This document shows positions 35,422-44,918 of a stretch of DNA of 64,000 bases, in pieces. The notes under the pieces are model-generated. The model searched no databases. It was not told the origin of the DNA and saw nothing but the letters and a program-made list of their open reading frames with translations. The stretch lies in contig NZ_UIHC01000009.1 of assembly GCF_900499075.1 (NCBI RefSeq), positions 55,306 to 119,305 on the forward strand. Reading direction: 5' to 3'. The translations under genes and the position numbers were made by a program. Source of the DNA: Roseinatronobacter ekhonensis. GTDB lineage: Bacteria; Pseudomonadota; Alphaproteobacteria; Rhodobacterales; Rhodobacteraceae. Every line of letters begins with the position of its first letter. The stretch's first letter is position 1.

Positions 35422-36207
35422 CTACTTTGCCAATCCGCCCAGCCTGCGCGCCATCAGGGCCATGTGCAAGGCCGGGTTGGCCGCGATCACACCATTTGCG
35501 CGCGGGTCTGCGGTGTTGAACACAAGCGGGTCGCCCTGTCCATCTGTGGCTGTGCCGCCAGCTTCCGCAAGAATAAGCGCGCCCGCGGCAATATCCCAAT
35601 GCCACGCGGGCTTGAGGGTTAGCATAGCATCGAACGCGCCTTCTGCCGTCAATGCCATGCGCCAAGCCAGCGCGGGGCGGAAATGCTGGCTGACACCGGG
35701 AACCCCGCCGGGCCAAAGCGCCGGGTCAAGCTGGCTGCGCGCAGTCAGAACGCGCGCGCCCGCAACGGTATCGGACACGACAATCGGCGCGCCATTGCAA
35801 AACGCACCCTGCCCGCGCGCCGCCGTATAGGTCTGGCCCAGCCGGGGCAGGTGGATGGCGGCGGCCAGGGTCTGGCCGTTTTCGACCACGCAGACAGGGT
35901 GCGCAAACCCGTCTTTTCCATCCAGATAGGCCCGCGTTCCATCCAGCGGGTCCACGATGAATACGCGGTCACGGCGCAGGCGGTCGGGGCTGTCGGGCGA
36001 CTCCTCCGAGAGCCAGCCATAATCGGGCCGCGCGCCCAGCAGCAGCGCGCGCAACGCCGCGTCAATCTCCAGATCGACCTCTGACACAGGGCCTTGCCCC
36101 TGCCCTTTGTCCCAGACGCGCGGCGCACGACCGAAATGGCGCAAGGCGATCTCGCCTGCCGCCATCGCGGCCTGCGTGACCAAACCCAGATCGTCAGTCG
36201 CCGGCAA
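35422..36207 (-). CDS. cysQ: 3'(2'),5'-bisphosphate nucleotidase / inositol monophosphatase family (CysQ-like)
   Basis: This 261-residue magnesium-dependent phosphatase hydrolyses 3'-phosphoadenosine 5'-phosphate in the sulfur pathway, or inositol phosphates. It shows the acidic motif around GWLSEESPDSPDR, the metal-binding FIVDPLDGTRAYLDG, and the C-terminal AWHWDIAAGALILAEAGG. The fold's catalytic set is complete. A role removing PAP would suit the sulfotransferase encoded about 11 kb away, but this is speculative. It overlaps pmbA by 14 bases and precedes the Kdo-transferase homologue by 13. Confidence 0.87.
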   Translation of the reverse strand: MPATDDLGLVTQAAMAAGEIALRHFGRAPRVWDKGQGQGPVSEVDLEIDAALRALLLGARPDYGWLSEESPDSPDRLRRDRVFIVDPLDGTRAYLDGKDGFAHPVCVVENGQTLAAAIHLPRLGQTYTAARGQGAFCNGAPIVVSDTVAGARVLTARSQLDPALWPGGVPGVSQHFRPALAWRMALTAEGAFDAMLTLKPAWHWDIAAGALILAEAGGTATDGQGDPLVFNTADPRANGVIAANPALHMALMARRLGGLAK

Positions 36208-37555
36208 GGGTCATCCCCTCGACCAGCAGCGACGGCACCACATGGCTGACATGCGCGCGCGCGTCGTTGGCCGGGATGATGCGGCCCAGCATATCGCGCA
36301 GATTGCCAGCAATCGTGCATTCATTGACCGGATAGGCGATTTCGCCGTTTTCCACCCAGAACCCGCTTGCCCCGCGCGAATAATCGCCGGTGTTGGGGTT
36401 TATGGTGGACCCGATCAGCGACGTTACCAGCAGCCCCGTGCCCATCTGCGCGATCAGATCCTCGCGGCTGGCGTCGCCTTGCGTCAGAGCCCAGTTGGTT
36501 GTGCCGGGGCTGGGTGGCGCAGAGGTGCCGCGCATCGCACTTGCCGTGCTTTCCAGTCCCAGTTTGCGCGCCGAGGACAGGTCCAGAACCCATCCCTGCA
36601 AGATCCCGTCGGCCACCAGATCGCGCATACGCGTTTGCAGGCCTTCAGCATCGAACGGGCGCGAGGCGCTGGCGCGCGGGCGGTGCGGGTCTTCGTGAAG
36701 CGACAGCCCCTTGGGCAGCACCTGTTCGCCCATCGCATCGCGCAGCCAGCTAGAACCGCGCACGACTGACGCGCCGTTGATGGCCGCAACCAGATGACCG
36801 ATCAAGCCGCTGGCAATGCGCTCGTCATACAGAACCGGATAGGCGCCGGTTTTCGGGCGGCGCGCCCCGTGGCGGGCGACGGCGCGTTCGGCGGCAAGGT
36901 GCCCGACATCCTCGGGCGCGGGCAGATCGGTTTGAAAGACACGCCCCTCGCCGCACCAGTCCCGTTCCATCCCAGAGCCTTCGCCACTGATGGCGACACA
37001 GCTGATATGCCGTGAACTGCGCGCATAGCCGCCGCTGAACCCGTTGGTCGCGGCCAGCCAGATCGCCTGCTGGCCATACGCGGCAGAGGCCGATTGAACC
37101 TGTGTCACGCCACCGACCGCAAGCGCAGCAGCCTCTGCCCGGCGCGCATCCTCTTGCAACGTCGCGGGGTCCGGTTCGGGCGCGGGGTCCAGCATTTCCA
37201 ACCCATCGGCGCTGCGCAGCATGGCAAGCTGATGGCTTTCGGCCAGCCCTGCATAGGCATCTTCCGGGGCTTCGCGGGCCATGGCCACAGCGCGGGCAGC
37301 CATTGCGGCCAAGGTCTCTGGCCGCGTGTCCGACGCGGAAATACACGCCTGCCGTTGCCCGACAAATACACGAAGACCGATCTCCAGCCCTTCGGACCGT
37401 TCGGCCTGTTCCAGCCCGCCCTTGCGCACGTCAATCGACACCGAGCGCCCATCCACGGCAATGGCATCGGCGGTATCGGCTCCGGCCTTCTTTGCGGCGC
37501 TCAGCAGGGACTGTGTCAGGGGCGCAAGCTGGGCTGTCATATCGGGCTTGGGCAT
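36194..37555 (-). CDS. pmbA: TldE/PmbA-type metallopeptidase subunit
   Basis: This 453-residue protein belongs to the TldD/PmbA family, which forms a heteromeric zinc protease involved in peptide maturation. The N-terminal half has VDGRSVSIDVRKGGLEQAERS and SASDTRPETLAAMAARAVAMA. The C-terminal half has YPVLYDERIASGLIGHLVAAINGASV and the conserved WVENGEIAYPV. PmbA lacks the metal motif of TldD, as expected. The start at 37555 has AGGAAG 6 bases upstream. It leads a cysQ-kdtA-lpxK transcript. tldD is not in the window. Confidence 0.88.
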   Translation of the reverse strand: MPKPDMTAQLAPLTQSLLSAAKKAGADTADAIAVDGRSVSIDVRKGGLEQAERSEGLEIGLRVFVGQRQACISASDTRPETLAAMAARAVAMAREAPEDAYAGLAESHQLAMLRSADGLEMLDPAPEPDPATLQEDARRAEAAALAVGGVTQVQSASAAYGQQAIWLAATNGFSGGYARSSRHISCVAISGEGSGMERDWCGEGRVFQTDLPAPEDVGHLAAERAVARHGARRPKTGAYPVLYDERIASGLIGHLVAAINGASVVRGSSWLRDAMGEQVLPKGLSLHEDPHRPRASASRPFDAEGLQTRMRDLVADGILQGWVLDLSSARKLGLESTASAMRGTSAPPSPGTTNWALTQGDASREDLIAQMGTGLLVTSLIGSTINPNTGDYSRGASGFWVENGEIAYPVNECTIAGNLRDMLGRIIPANDARAHVSHVVPSLLVEGMTLAGD

Positions 37556-37707
37556 AAAAGCTTCCTTTTCGGGCAGAACTTGCCTTGATCTAGTGCCACA
37601 GGGCGCGAATTGGAATGCCGCTGGACGGTCTTTTGCGCAGCTTTCGGGTCGGCTCGGTGCCGTGGCTCGCTTTATAGCGCGCAAGACCCTGACAAAAGGC
37701 CGCCCCG

Positions 37708-38280
37708 ATGTCTCTTTTCGCGCTCTTGCTGTTTTTGCTGCCGCTGGCCTACAGCCCCGGCCCCGGCAACCTGTTCTTTGCCGCACATGGCGCGCGCTTT
37801 GGCTGGCGTCGGACTATCCCCGCCTATCTGGGCTACCATATGGCGACCCTATTGGCCGCGCTGGCCGTCGGGGCCGGTTTGCTGCTGTTGACTGGGCCAG
37901 TGCTGGGGCGAGTTCTGTTATGGGTCGGCACCGGCTACGTGCTCTGGCTGGCGCTCAAACTCTGGCGGTCCAGTGCCGTGACCCGATTGGACAACACCCA
38001 TCAGGCCACATTGTGGGACGGGGCGGCGCTGCTTGCCCTGAACCCCAAGGCATGGGCGATCATGGCGGCCCTCTTCGCGCAATTTCCGTCGGCGGATACC
38101 ATGACCGTGCTGGCGGTCGCGTTGGTCTTCACGCTCAACAACGCATTGGCCTTCGCCCTATGGGCAGGGCTGGGCCAGTCGATCCTCGCGCACATGACCT
38201 CTGAAACGCAGGTCCGCGCCGTAAACCGCGGCTTTGCGCTTATGTTGGCTGTTGTAGCGCTTGCGATGGCGGCGGGCTAG
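37708..38280 (+). CDS. LysE-family amino acid exporter
   Basis: This 190-residue integral membrane protein has about six hydrophobic segments. It carries the LysE/RhtB signature near the N-terminus, FLLPLAYSPGPGNLFFAAHG, followed by GWRRTIPAYLGYHMATLLAALAVG. Later segments include ALLALNPKAWAIMAALFAQF and the C-terminal LMLAVVALAM. Such proteins export amino acids or related compounds. The substrate is not predictable. Its stop lies inside a palindrome shared with the converging lipoprotein gene. Confidence 0.88.
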   Translation: MSLFALLLFLLPLAYSPGPGNLFFAAHGARFGWRRTIPAYLGYHMATLLAALAVGAGLLLLTGPVLGRVLLWVGTGYVLWLALKLWRSSAVTRLDNTHQATLWDGAALLALNPKAWAIMAALFAQFPSADTMTVLAVALVFTLNNALAFALWAGLGQSILAHMTSETQVRAVNRGFALMLAVVALAMAAG

Positions 38281-38285
38281 CCCGC
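38272..38285. terminator. Perfect 14-base palindrome between converging genes
   Basis: GCGGGCTAGCCCGC is a perfect palindrome that contains the lysE stop codon and ends at the stop codon of the converging lipoprotein gene. Transcripts from both sides could fold into a tight GC stem here. There is no T-tract, so termination is only possible, not shown. Confidence 0.35.
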
Positions 38286-38875
38286 TACCACCATCCCGAA
38301 CGACAATTGCGCAACTGCTGGTCATACATCACGGACCGCGTGGCAACCCGGTCGGCCACCTCCAGCAACCACGGTTTCGAATTGTACGTCCCTCTGGAGA
38401 AGCCTGTATGCCCGTCGTGATAGGCCAGATACAGATTGCGCGCATCGTTCAGCGCAATACCATTGCGCTCGCGCGACTTGTTCGAATACCAGCCAACAAA
38501 GTCCGTGGCATCGCGGATATCGGTGCGGTCGGCACGGCGGTTTCCGGTTTCGCGGCGGTATTCATCCCATGTGCCGTCAAGCGCCTGTGAATACCCCATC
38601 GCAGAGCTTTGCCGCCCCAGCGGGATCACGCCAAGTGCATAGCGCACAGGGGTTTGGGCATCGCCGATGAACCGGCTTTCTGCATGGATAATCGCCGCCT
38701 GAACCGCGACCGGTACGCCCCACCTGCGCTCTGTAGCGCGCATGGCTGCGAAATACTTGGGACGCTCGGACGACATAGCGCAGGCATCGTCCAGATTGCG
38801 CGGCGCGGAAAAATCTTTGCCGCCACATGCGGACAACAACACCGCAAGCGCGATGAAAAGGGGAAATCTGCTCAT
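38285..38875 (-). CDS. Lipoprotein with lytic transglycosylase (SLT-like) domain
   Basis: This 196-residue protein has a lipoprotein signal (hydrophobic 5-15, lipobox LSAC with Cys at 17), so it is probably anchored to a membrane. The domain resembles soluble lytic transglycosylases: the catalytic-type Glu is in AAIIHAESRF, followed by SAMGYSQALDGTWDEYRRET, then RNLYLAYHDGHTGFSRGTY. It would cleave peptidoglycan. The 178-base intergenic region upstream is shared with motB, and a flagellar assembly role cannot be excluded. Confidence 0.8.
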   Translation of the reverse strand: MSRFPLFIALAVLLSACGGKDFSAPRNLDDACAMSSERPKYFAAMRATERRWGVPVAVQAAIIHAESRFIGDAQTPVRYALGVIPLGRQSSAMGYSQALDGTWDEYRRETGNRRADRTDIRDATDFVGWYSNKSRERNGIALNDARNLYLAYHDGHTGFSRGTYNSKPWLLEVADRVATRSVMYDQQLRNCRSGWW

Positions 38876-38993
38876 GTTTGCCTCGGTATTTTTTTAGTAG
38901 TTTAACCGGTTGGCGAAAAAAAGTAAGCCCCCGCGCCCGTGCGGCGTGGCGACATTGTCGAAAACGTGACCAGCGCGGCGGCTTTCACCGCTC

Positions 38994-39008
38994 TTAACAC
39001 TCTCTTCA
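38994..39008 (+). promoter_or_regulatory. CtrA-like half-and-half site upstream of motB
   Basis: TTAA-CACTCTC-TTCA matches the alphaproteobacterial CtrA consensus (TTAA-N7-TTAA) at 7 of 8 positions. It lies about 45 bases before the motB start. CtrA controls many flagellar genes in this bacterial group. A single near-match in intergenic DNA can arise by chance. Confidence 0.35.
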
Positions 39009-39053
39009 GACCCGCCTGATAGGCTTGCGATTGGGTAGAATAGGTGGGTGGCT

Positions 39054-39842
39054 ATGGAACGTTCTGACAATGTCAGGCCGATTATCATCAAGCGCAAGAA
39101 AGTCGTGGTTGGTGGCGGGCATCACGGCGGGGCATGGAAAGTGGCCTACGCCGATTTCGTGACGGCAATGATGGCATTTTTCCTTATGCTGTGGTTGCTC
39201 GGCTCAGTGTCGGATGACGAACGCAAGGGCATCGCGGATTACTTCTCCCCGACGTTCGCGATCGACAGCCAGTCATCGGGTGGCGACGGTGCGTTGGGCG
39301 GCACATCCATTTCAACTGTCTCCTCTGTAACCGACAAAATCGCAACGGCAGAGGCCTTTCAATCCGAATCTCAGGCGCTGCAAGACGTGTCCGACGCATT
39401 TGCAGCTCTGGCCGGCGAAAGCGCCCATGCCGAACAATTGCTGAAACACGTTAACATAAGATTGACGGATGAGGGCCTCGTCTTCGTTCTCGCCGACATT
39501 CCCGACTCCCCGCTGTTCAACCCGGACACTGCCACGCCGCGCCCGGTGTTGGAGGAGTTGACGCGCCTGATGGCGGACGCCATGCGCGTTGTGCAAAACC
39601 CCTTGGCAATCGGGGCGCATTCACAGTCATTTCCGGCGGTGCTGCGCAGCAACCCGGTCTGGCCCCTGACCCTCCAGCGGGCGGACGCCATGCGCGAGTT
39701 GCTGCTTGATCGCGAATTCGCCCCTGCCCGCCTGCAACGGTTGATTGGCCATGCGGACCGAACGCCTGCGAACCCCGACAACACAATGGCACCGGAAAAC
39801 AACCGGTTAGAGCTGACATTGCTTCGGACGATAAAGCTCTGA
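39054..39842 (+). CDS. motB: Flagellar motor protein MotB
   Basis: MotB forms the stator with MotA and conducts the ions that drive rotation. The 262 residues have the basic N-terminus and the single TM helix with the ion-binding Asp, VAYADFVTAMMAFFLMLWLL. A linker and an OmpA-like peptidoglycan-binding domain follow, ending in APENNRLELTLLRTIKL. The ATG at 39054 follows a GGTGGG stretch; a GTG 6 bases upstream is possible. motA is not in the window. It is the first of a five-gene flagellar run. Confidence 0.92.
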   Translation: MERSDNVRPIIIKRKKVVVGGGHHGGAWKVAYADFVTAMMAFFLMLWLLGSVSDDERKGIADYFSPTFAIDSQSSGGDGALGGTSISTVSSVTDKIATAEAFQSESQALQDVSDAFAALAGESAHAEQLLKHVNIRLTDEGLVFVLADIPDSPLFNPDTATPRPVLEELTRLMADAMRVVQNPLAIGAHSQSFPAVLRSNPVWPLTLQRADAMRELLLDREFAPARLQRLIGHADRTPANPDNTMAPENNRLELTLLRTIKL

Positions 39843-39914
39843 TCCGCAGTTAGGGGGAAATTAACACGCCGTGTGGATAGTCGGAGGAAGAATCAACCAC
39901 ACGACGGAGCGGCT

Positions 39915-41213
39915 ATGAGTATCACGTCTTCCCTCAATGCGGGCATTTCGGGCCTGCGTGCCAATGCGACGCGCCTATCGACCATCTCGGACAATATCGC
40001 GAATTCGGCAACCTATGGCTACAGGCGGGCACAGACGTCGTTCCACTCCATGGTCATCGGCAGCGGGTTGGCAAATCAGGGCGCCTACAGCGCGGGTGGC
40101 GTGCGCAGTTCGACCCTGCGGCTTGCCGACCAGGGCGGTGCGTTAATCGGCACCCAGAACGCCACAGACATTGCAGTCAACGGGCGCGGTTTCTTGCCGG
40201 TCACTTCCGAACTGGGCGCGCAGCTCCAGGATGGCACGGCCCCGATGCTACTGACGACAACGGGGTCTTTCCGGCAGGATGCGAATGGCTATTTGCGCAA
40301 TCCGTCGGGCATGGTCCTGCTCGGTTGGCCCGCGGCCGAAAACGGCACCGTGCCACCAAATGTGCGCGACAACACCAGCGGGTTGCGGCCAATTCAGGTG
40401 GCCATGAACCAACAGGCATCTTTCCCGACCAGCCGCATAAACATGTCCGTAAACCTGCCCGCCAGCGAAACCCTGCCAACAGGGGCGGGCGACCCGTCCT
40501 TCCTGTCTGTGGCCTATTTCGACACACTCGGCCTGCCCGGCACATTAGAAGTGACCTTTCAACCAGACGGTGCCGCAAATTCCTGGACCATGAGCATTGT
40601 GGACCAGACCAGCGGCGCCGCGGTGGGCGAATACCAGCTTGTGTTTGACGATACGTCCGGCAGCGGCGGAACGCTGGCCTCTGTCACGCCGCTTGGCGGT
40701 GCCTCGGCCTACGATCCCGTTTCAGGAAGTGTCGATCTGACCATTGGCACACAACAAATCAACCTACAGCTAGGCCGTTTGGGCGAAGCTGGCGGCTTGA
40801 CGCAACGCGGTGCAACCTTTTCCCCTGCCGGCGTTGCGCAGGACGGGTTTGGCGCTGGCAACCTGATCGGGCTGACAATAGATGCCAGCGGCAATCTGGA
40901 CGCAGTCTACGATCAAGGCTTCCGGCGTACGCTCTACCGGGTTCCGTTGGTGGACGTGCCAAACCCAAATGGTTTGACCGCAGCCAACGACCAATCCTTC
41001 CAGATATCCCGCGACAGCGGCGCCTTTTTCCTGTGGGACGCGGGCGACGGCCCGGTCGGGGAATTCGTGGGGTTTGCCCTTCAGGAATCGGCAACCGACG
41101 TCGCAGAGGAACTCACCAACCTAATTCAGACCCAGCGCGCGTATTCGTCAAACGCCAAGGTCATCCAGACCGTCGATGAAATGTTCCAGGAAACCAACAA
41201 CATCAAACGGTAG
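39915..41213 (+). CDS. flgE: Flagellar hook protein FlgE
   Basis: FlgE builds the hook that joins basal body and filament. The 432 residues contain the N-terminal rod-like motif MSITSSLNAGISGLRANA, then LSTISDNIANSATYGYRRAQTSFHSM. The C-terminal helix LIQTQRAYSSNAKVIQTVDEMFQE is the counterpart used in assembly. The ATG at 39915 has GGAG 6 bases upstream. It lies 72 bases after motB. Confidence 0.93.
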   Translation: MSITSSLNAGISGLRANATRLSTISDNIANSATYGYRRAQTSFHSMVIGSGLANQGAYSAGGVRSSTLRLADQGGALIGTQNATDIAVNGRGFLPVTSELGAQLQDGTAPMLLTTTGSFRQDANGYLRNPSGMVLLGWPAAENGTVPPNVRDNTSGLRPIQVAMNQQASFPTSRINMSVNLPASETLPTGAGDPSFLSVAYFDTLGLPGTLEVTFQPDGAANSWTMSIVDQTSGAAVGEYQLVFDDTSGSGGTLASVTPLGGASAYDPVSGSVDLTIGTQQINLQLGRLGEAGGLTQRGATFSPAGVAQDGFGAGNLIGLTIDASGNLDAVYDQGFRRTLYRVPLVDVPNPNGLTAANDQSFQISRDSGAFFLWDAGDGPVGEFVGFALQESATDVAEELTNLIQTQRAYSSNAKVIQTVDEMFQETNNIKR

Positions 41214-41242
41214 TTTGATGCGCAGATAGAATCGAGGGGGCC

Positions 41243-42670
41243 ATGAGCCTTGGACTAGCAAGCAATTCCGCGATGGGCGGGCTACGGCTTTCAGCATTGG
41301 GCACGCGTCTGGTTGCCGAAAACCTTGCCAACGCCGAAACCGAGGGCTTCGGCCAGCGCAATCTGGTGCCATCCAGCACGCTGGTAAATGGACACAACAC
41401 GCCCATCCAGAGGGTGGCAGACCCGGTGCTGCTTGGGGCCACACGCCGCGCCGAAAGCACACACATTCATGCAGATGTGCTGAACACTGGTCTTGCTGGA
41501 CTGGAGCATGCATTCGGCCTTCCGGGAGAGGCCGATTCGCTCAACGGCCTTGTCACCTCCCTCGCCTCCAGCCTCCAACAAGCCGCAACAACGCCCGACT
41601 CCACGGCCGGCTTGCAAACCGTCGCGCAGGATGCCACGCGCCTCGCGGCGAAATTCAACCGGACCGAACTGCAGATACAGTCCATCCGTCAGCAGGCCGA
41701 CGACTCAATCGCCAAGGATGTCGGCACGTTGAACGACGCTCTTGCCCGGGTGGCCGCTCTGAACAAGGACATCCAGCGACAGATGCTCTTGGGCGGCGAC
41801 CCGAATGGCTTGATGGATGAACGTCAACGCGTCGTGTCAGGCATCGCCCAGATCATTCCGGTCACAGAGATTCCGCGCGAAAACGGTCGCATCATGCTGC
41901 TGGCCGCCAATGGTCAGGTTCTTGCAGAGAATGACCACGCGCAATTCGGCTTTGCACCAACCATCGGCATTGGCGCGACCGACAGTTTGGCGAACGGTGC
42001 ACTTGCTGCGGTCACGCTGGACGGGCGCGCCCTTGGCCCGGACAGTGCAATTACGCAATCCGGACGCCTTGGTGCAAATCTGGAGCTGCGCGACACAATC
42101 GCACCCGGCGCTCAGACCCGGCTGGACGCACTCGCCCAAGACCTGCTGGCCCGCTTTTCAGGCCCCCAGGCTGACACCACCTTGTCTCATGGTGAGTTTG
42201 GGCTGTTCACACTGCCCGTGGCGACAACCTCCCCCGCCGACGCCACGGGGCTGGCAGGAAAGCTAAGCCTGTCGACCCGGTTTGATCCGGTAACGGACAC
42301 TGGCCTCTGGCGGTTGCGAACCGGGTTGAATGCCGTGGCGCCGGGTCCAACGTCGGACCCCGCGAATTTGACCCGGATGGCCGAAGCGCTCGACAAATCG
42401 ACGACACTGTTTTCCGGCACTCCGGCTCACGACCTGACAACACATGTCGCGGCACAGGTCTCCGCGCTTGCGACGGCCAGGCTGCAGGCCGAAAACGACC
42501 TCTCCTTTGCGCAGGCCCATCACACAGCCTTGCAAGAGGATTTTGCCCGAAGCGGGGTCGATACCGACACTCAAATGCAACGTCTTCTGACGCTCGAACG
42601 CGCCTATGCCGCCAACGCGCGGGTGCTTTCGGCGGTCGATGGCATGATGCGCAACCTGCTGGAGATATGA
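41243..42670 (+). CDS. flgK: Flagellar hook-associated protein 1 (FlgK)
   Basis: FlgK is the first junction protein between hook and filament. The 475 residues begin with LASNSAMGGLRLSALGTRLVAENLANAETEGFGQRNLV (given here in its first part, SALGTRLVAENLANAETEGF). They end with the conserved LERAYAANARVLSAVDGMMRNLLE. The central half is variable, as usual. A GAGGGGG sequence precedes the ATG. It is followed by flgL after 1 base. Confidence 0.92.
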   Translation: MSLGLASNSAMGGLRLSALGTRLVAENLANAETEGFGQRNLVPSSTLVNGHNTPIQRVADPVLLGATRRAESTHIHADVLNTGLAGLEHAFGLPGEADSLNGLVTSLASSLQQAATTPDSTAGLQTVAQDATRLAAKFNRTELQIQSIRQQADDSIAKDVGTLNDALARVAALNKDIQRQMLLGGDPNGLMDERQRVVSGIAQIIPVTEIPRENGRIMLLAANGQVLAENDHAQFGFAPTIGIGATDSLANGALAAVTLDGRALGPDSAITQSGRLGANLELRDTIAPGAQTRLDALAQDLLARFSGPQADTTLSHGEFGLFTLPVATTSPADATGLAGKLSLSTRFDPVTDTGLWRLRTGLNAVAPGPTSDPANLTRMAEALDKSTTLFSGTPAHDLTTHVAAQVSALATARLQAENDLSFAQAHHTALQEDFARSGVDTDTQMQRLLTLERAYAANARVLSAVDGMMRNLLEI

Positions 42671-42671
42671 T

Positions 42672-43679
42672 ATGTTTCAGATTGGAACCGGCGATCACGC
42701 CCAAAGCCTGATGCTCCGGCGCACAGGCAGCTCCCTGCGCCAGACAGTGTCGCGGCTGACGGCAGAGCTTGCCTCGGGCCAAAACTCCGACAAACCGCGT
42801 GCGCTGGGTGGCAATCTACTTGAGCTTGCCAATGTGGAACATGGTCTTGCGCTATCTGCGCAACACGCGACATCAGCGCGGTTGGCTGTAACCTTTCTTG
42901 AGGCGCAACAAAATGTGGCCGATCAGATCGGCCAGATCACCGAGCGCGTGTCGCTGGACTTACGGACGAGCGCACAGGCATCGGGCAAGCTTGCAATGGC
43001 GGATGCGGGCGAACGCGCCAAAGCCGGGTTCGAAGATGCGATCGGGTTGTTGGGGACCAAAATCGCCGGTCGCCATGTTTTTTCCGGCGTCGCCGGGGAT
43101 CAACGCCCATTTGCCACGCCTGACGACATCCTTGGTGCCGTCGCTGCAAGCGTGCCACCCAATGCATCACCCACCGACATCAAGGACCATGTGACCGCAT
43201 GGTTCGCCGAAGGCGGGCCCTTCGAGAGTGTTGCCTATACAGGTGCCGACGCCGCTGCCAACGCGACCGCTCTCGGGGACGGGCATTCCGTTCGTTTCGA
43301 CGTGACAGGCGCGGACAAGGGTATACGCGACAGCCTCGCAGGCTTGGCGTTGGGCGCGCTCGCCCATACGCTGGAACCCGGCTTGGACCTTTCTGATATG
43401 CGAAATCTGCTAAGCGCGGGGGCAAATTCGCTGAGCGCATCAGCAGATCAGCGGATTGCGATGCAAGCACGGATCGGCGCCCAAGAGGCGCGGGCGGCAG
43501 ACGGCTTGGCCCGAGCCGAAGCGCGGGCTGCCTCGTTGCAGATCATCCGGACCGAACTGCTGGAGGCCGACCCTTATGAGACCGCTACGGCGCTGGAAAG
43601 TGCAACCCAGAGACTGGATGCGTTGTACCTTGTGACCGCCCGTTTGTCGCGCCTCTCGCTGACAGAGTATCTGAGATGA
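42672..43679 (+). CDS. flgL: Flagellar hook-associated protein 3 (FlgL)
   Basis: FlgL is the second junction protein, related to flagellin. The 335 residues have an N-terminal helix that reads QIGTGDHAQSLMLRRTGSSL and VSRLTAELASGQN. The C-terminal helix ends in ALESATQRLDALYLVTARLSRLS. The assembly ends are conserved and the centre variable, which is the flagellin pattern. It starts 1 base after flgK and overlaps flgI by 4. Confidence 0.9.
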   Translation: MFQIGTGDHAQSLMLRRTGSSLRQTVSRLTAELASGQNSDKPRALGGNLLELANVEHGLALSAQHATSARLAVTFLEAQQNVADQIGQITERVSLDLRTSAQASGKLAMADAGERAKAGFEDAIGLLGTKIAGRHVFSGVAGDQRPFATPDDILGAVAASVPPNASPTDIKDHVTAWFAEGGPFESVAYTGADAAANATALGDGHSVRFDVTGADKGIRDSLAGLALGALAHTLEPGLDLSDMRNLLSAGANSLSASADQRIAMQARIGAQEARAADGLARAEARAASLQIIRTELLEADPYETATALESATQRLDALYLVTARLSRLSLTEYLR

Positions 43680-44782
43680 ATAAGGCATTCTGTATTCTTC
43701 TGGTTGCCGCGTTTACCTTCGTTTGCCAGCCCGCAACGGCGACGGTTCGCCTGAAGGACATGGTGGAATTCGACGGTGTCCGCGCCAATGACCTGCTCGG
43801 CTATGGTTTGGTGGTCGGTCTGAATGGCACCGGTGACGGTTTGCGCAACGCGCCCTTCACCGAAGATACGATGTCAAACATTCTGGAACGGCTCGGCGTG
43901 AACGTAACCGGGGAACAGTTTCGCCCCAAGAACGTCGCCGCCGTGATCGTGACCGCCAGCCTACCGCCTTTTGCAAGGGCAGGCGGCACTGTGGATGTTA
44001 CCGTCTCGGCAATTGGTGATGCCACAAGCCTGCTGGGCGGCACGCTTGTCATGACGCCCCTGAACGGGGCGGATGGCACGATTTACGCGGTGGCGCAGGG
44101 CAGTATTCTAGCCGGTGGCGCGGTCGCAGAAGGCGCAGCAGCGCGCGAGGTGCGCGGCGTGCCGACCTCTGGCGTTATCCCCGGAGGCGCGCGGGTCGAG
44201 CGCGAGATAGACTTCTCACTGGCGAGCCTGACAGAAGTGCGGCTGGCGCTGAAAGTGCCGGATTTCTCGACGGCATTGCAGATAGAACACGCCATAAATC
44301 TGGAGTTCGCCGCACGGGCAGCACGGATGATGGATTCCGGAACGGTGGTTCTGGAAGTGCCTGCAACGGGCGCAAGGTCGACTGCGCATGCTCTGGCACG
44401 CATTGAAAACCTGCGCATTGCGCCCGCAAGCCGGGCCCGCGTGGTTGTGGACCAGCGGTCGGGCACCATTGTCATGGGCGAGGATGTTCGCATCAGCCGT
44501 GTCGCGGTGGCACAGGGCGGGCTAACCCTGCGGGTCGAGGAACGCCCATTGGTGGTTCAGCCCAACCCATTTGCCGATGGCGAGACGGTGGTCGTTCCCA
44601 GAACCGCCGCCGAATTGGAAGATGCGCCACCGGTGTCGCTTGCCGAAGTCGACGGCGGCACATCGCTCTCGGAAATTGTCGCCGGCTTGAATGCACTTGG
44701 CGTCGCGCCCCGCGACATGATCGACATTCTGAGCAGTATCAACGCTGCGGGCGCGCTGCATGCCGAACTGATTGTGCGATAA
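43676..44782 (+). CDS. flgI: Flagellar P-ring protein FlgI
   Basis: FlgI forms the periplasmic P ring in the peptidoglycan layer. The 368 residues start with a signal peptide (FCILLVAAFTFVCQPATA) and continue with VRLKDMVEFDGVRANDLLGYGLVVGLNGTGDG (start VRLKDMVEFDGVRANDLLGY). Later motifs are NVAAVIVTASLPPFARAG, then DVTVSAIGDATSLLGGTL. The C-terminal part has FADGETVVVPRT and TSLSEIVAGLNALGVAPRDM. It is coupled to flgL by ATGA. It ends the flagellar run; FlgA and FlgH are not here. Confidence 0.95.
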   Translation: MNKAFCILLVAAFTFVCQPATATVRLKDMVEFDGVRANDLLGYGLVVGLNGTGDGLRNAPFTEDTMSNILERLGVNVTGEQFRPKNVAAVIVTASLPPFARAGGTVDVTVSAIGDATSLLGGTLVMTPLNGADGTIYAVAQGSILAGGAVAEGAAAREVRGVPTSGVIPGGARVEREIDFSLASLTEVRLALKVPDFSTALQIEHAINLEFAARAARMMDSGTVVLEVPATGARSTAHALARIENLRIAPASRARVVVDQRSGTIVMGEDVRISRVAVAQGGLTLRVEERPLVVQPNPFADGETVVVPRTAAELEDAPPVSLAEVDGGTSLSEIVAGLNALGVAPRDMIDILSSINAAGALHAELIVR

Positions 44783-44918
44783 TCCCGCAACGCGGCCCCG
44801 GCGGCTTGGGCATGTGGTGTCATCCTGAACCAAGATCAGAGCACGGCCATCAGGACCATTGCGCGGCCCGCCGTCAACGGGCTATCCCTTGGCAGGTTAC
44901 TTGGGACAGAATTCCACC

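Noticed and set aside
39861..39880. Second CtrA-like site before flgE
   Set aside because: Only the first half (TTAA) is present; the second half does not match.
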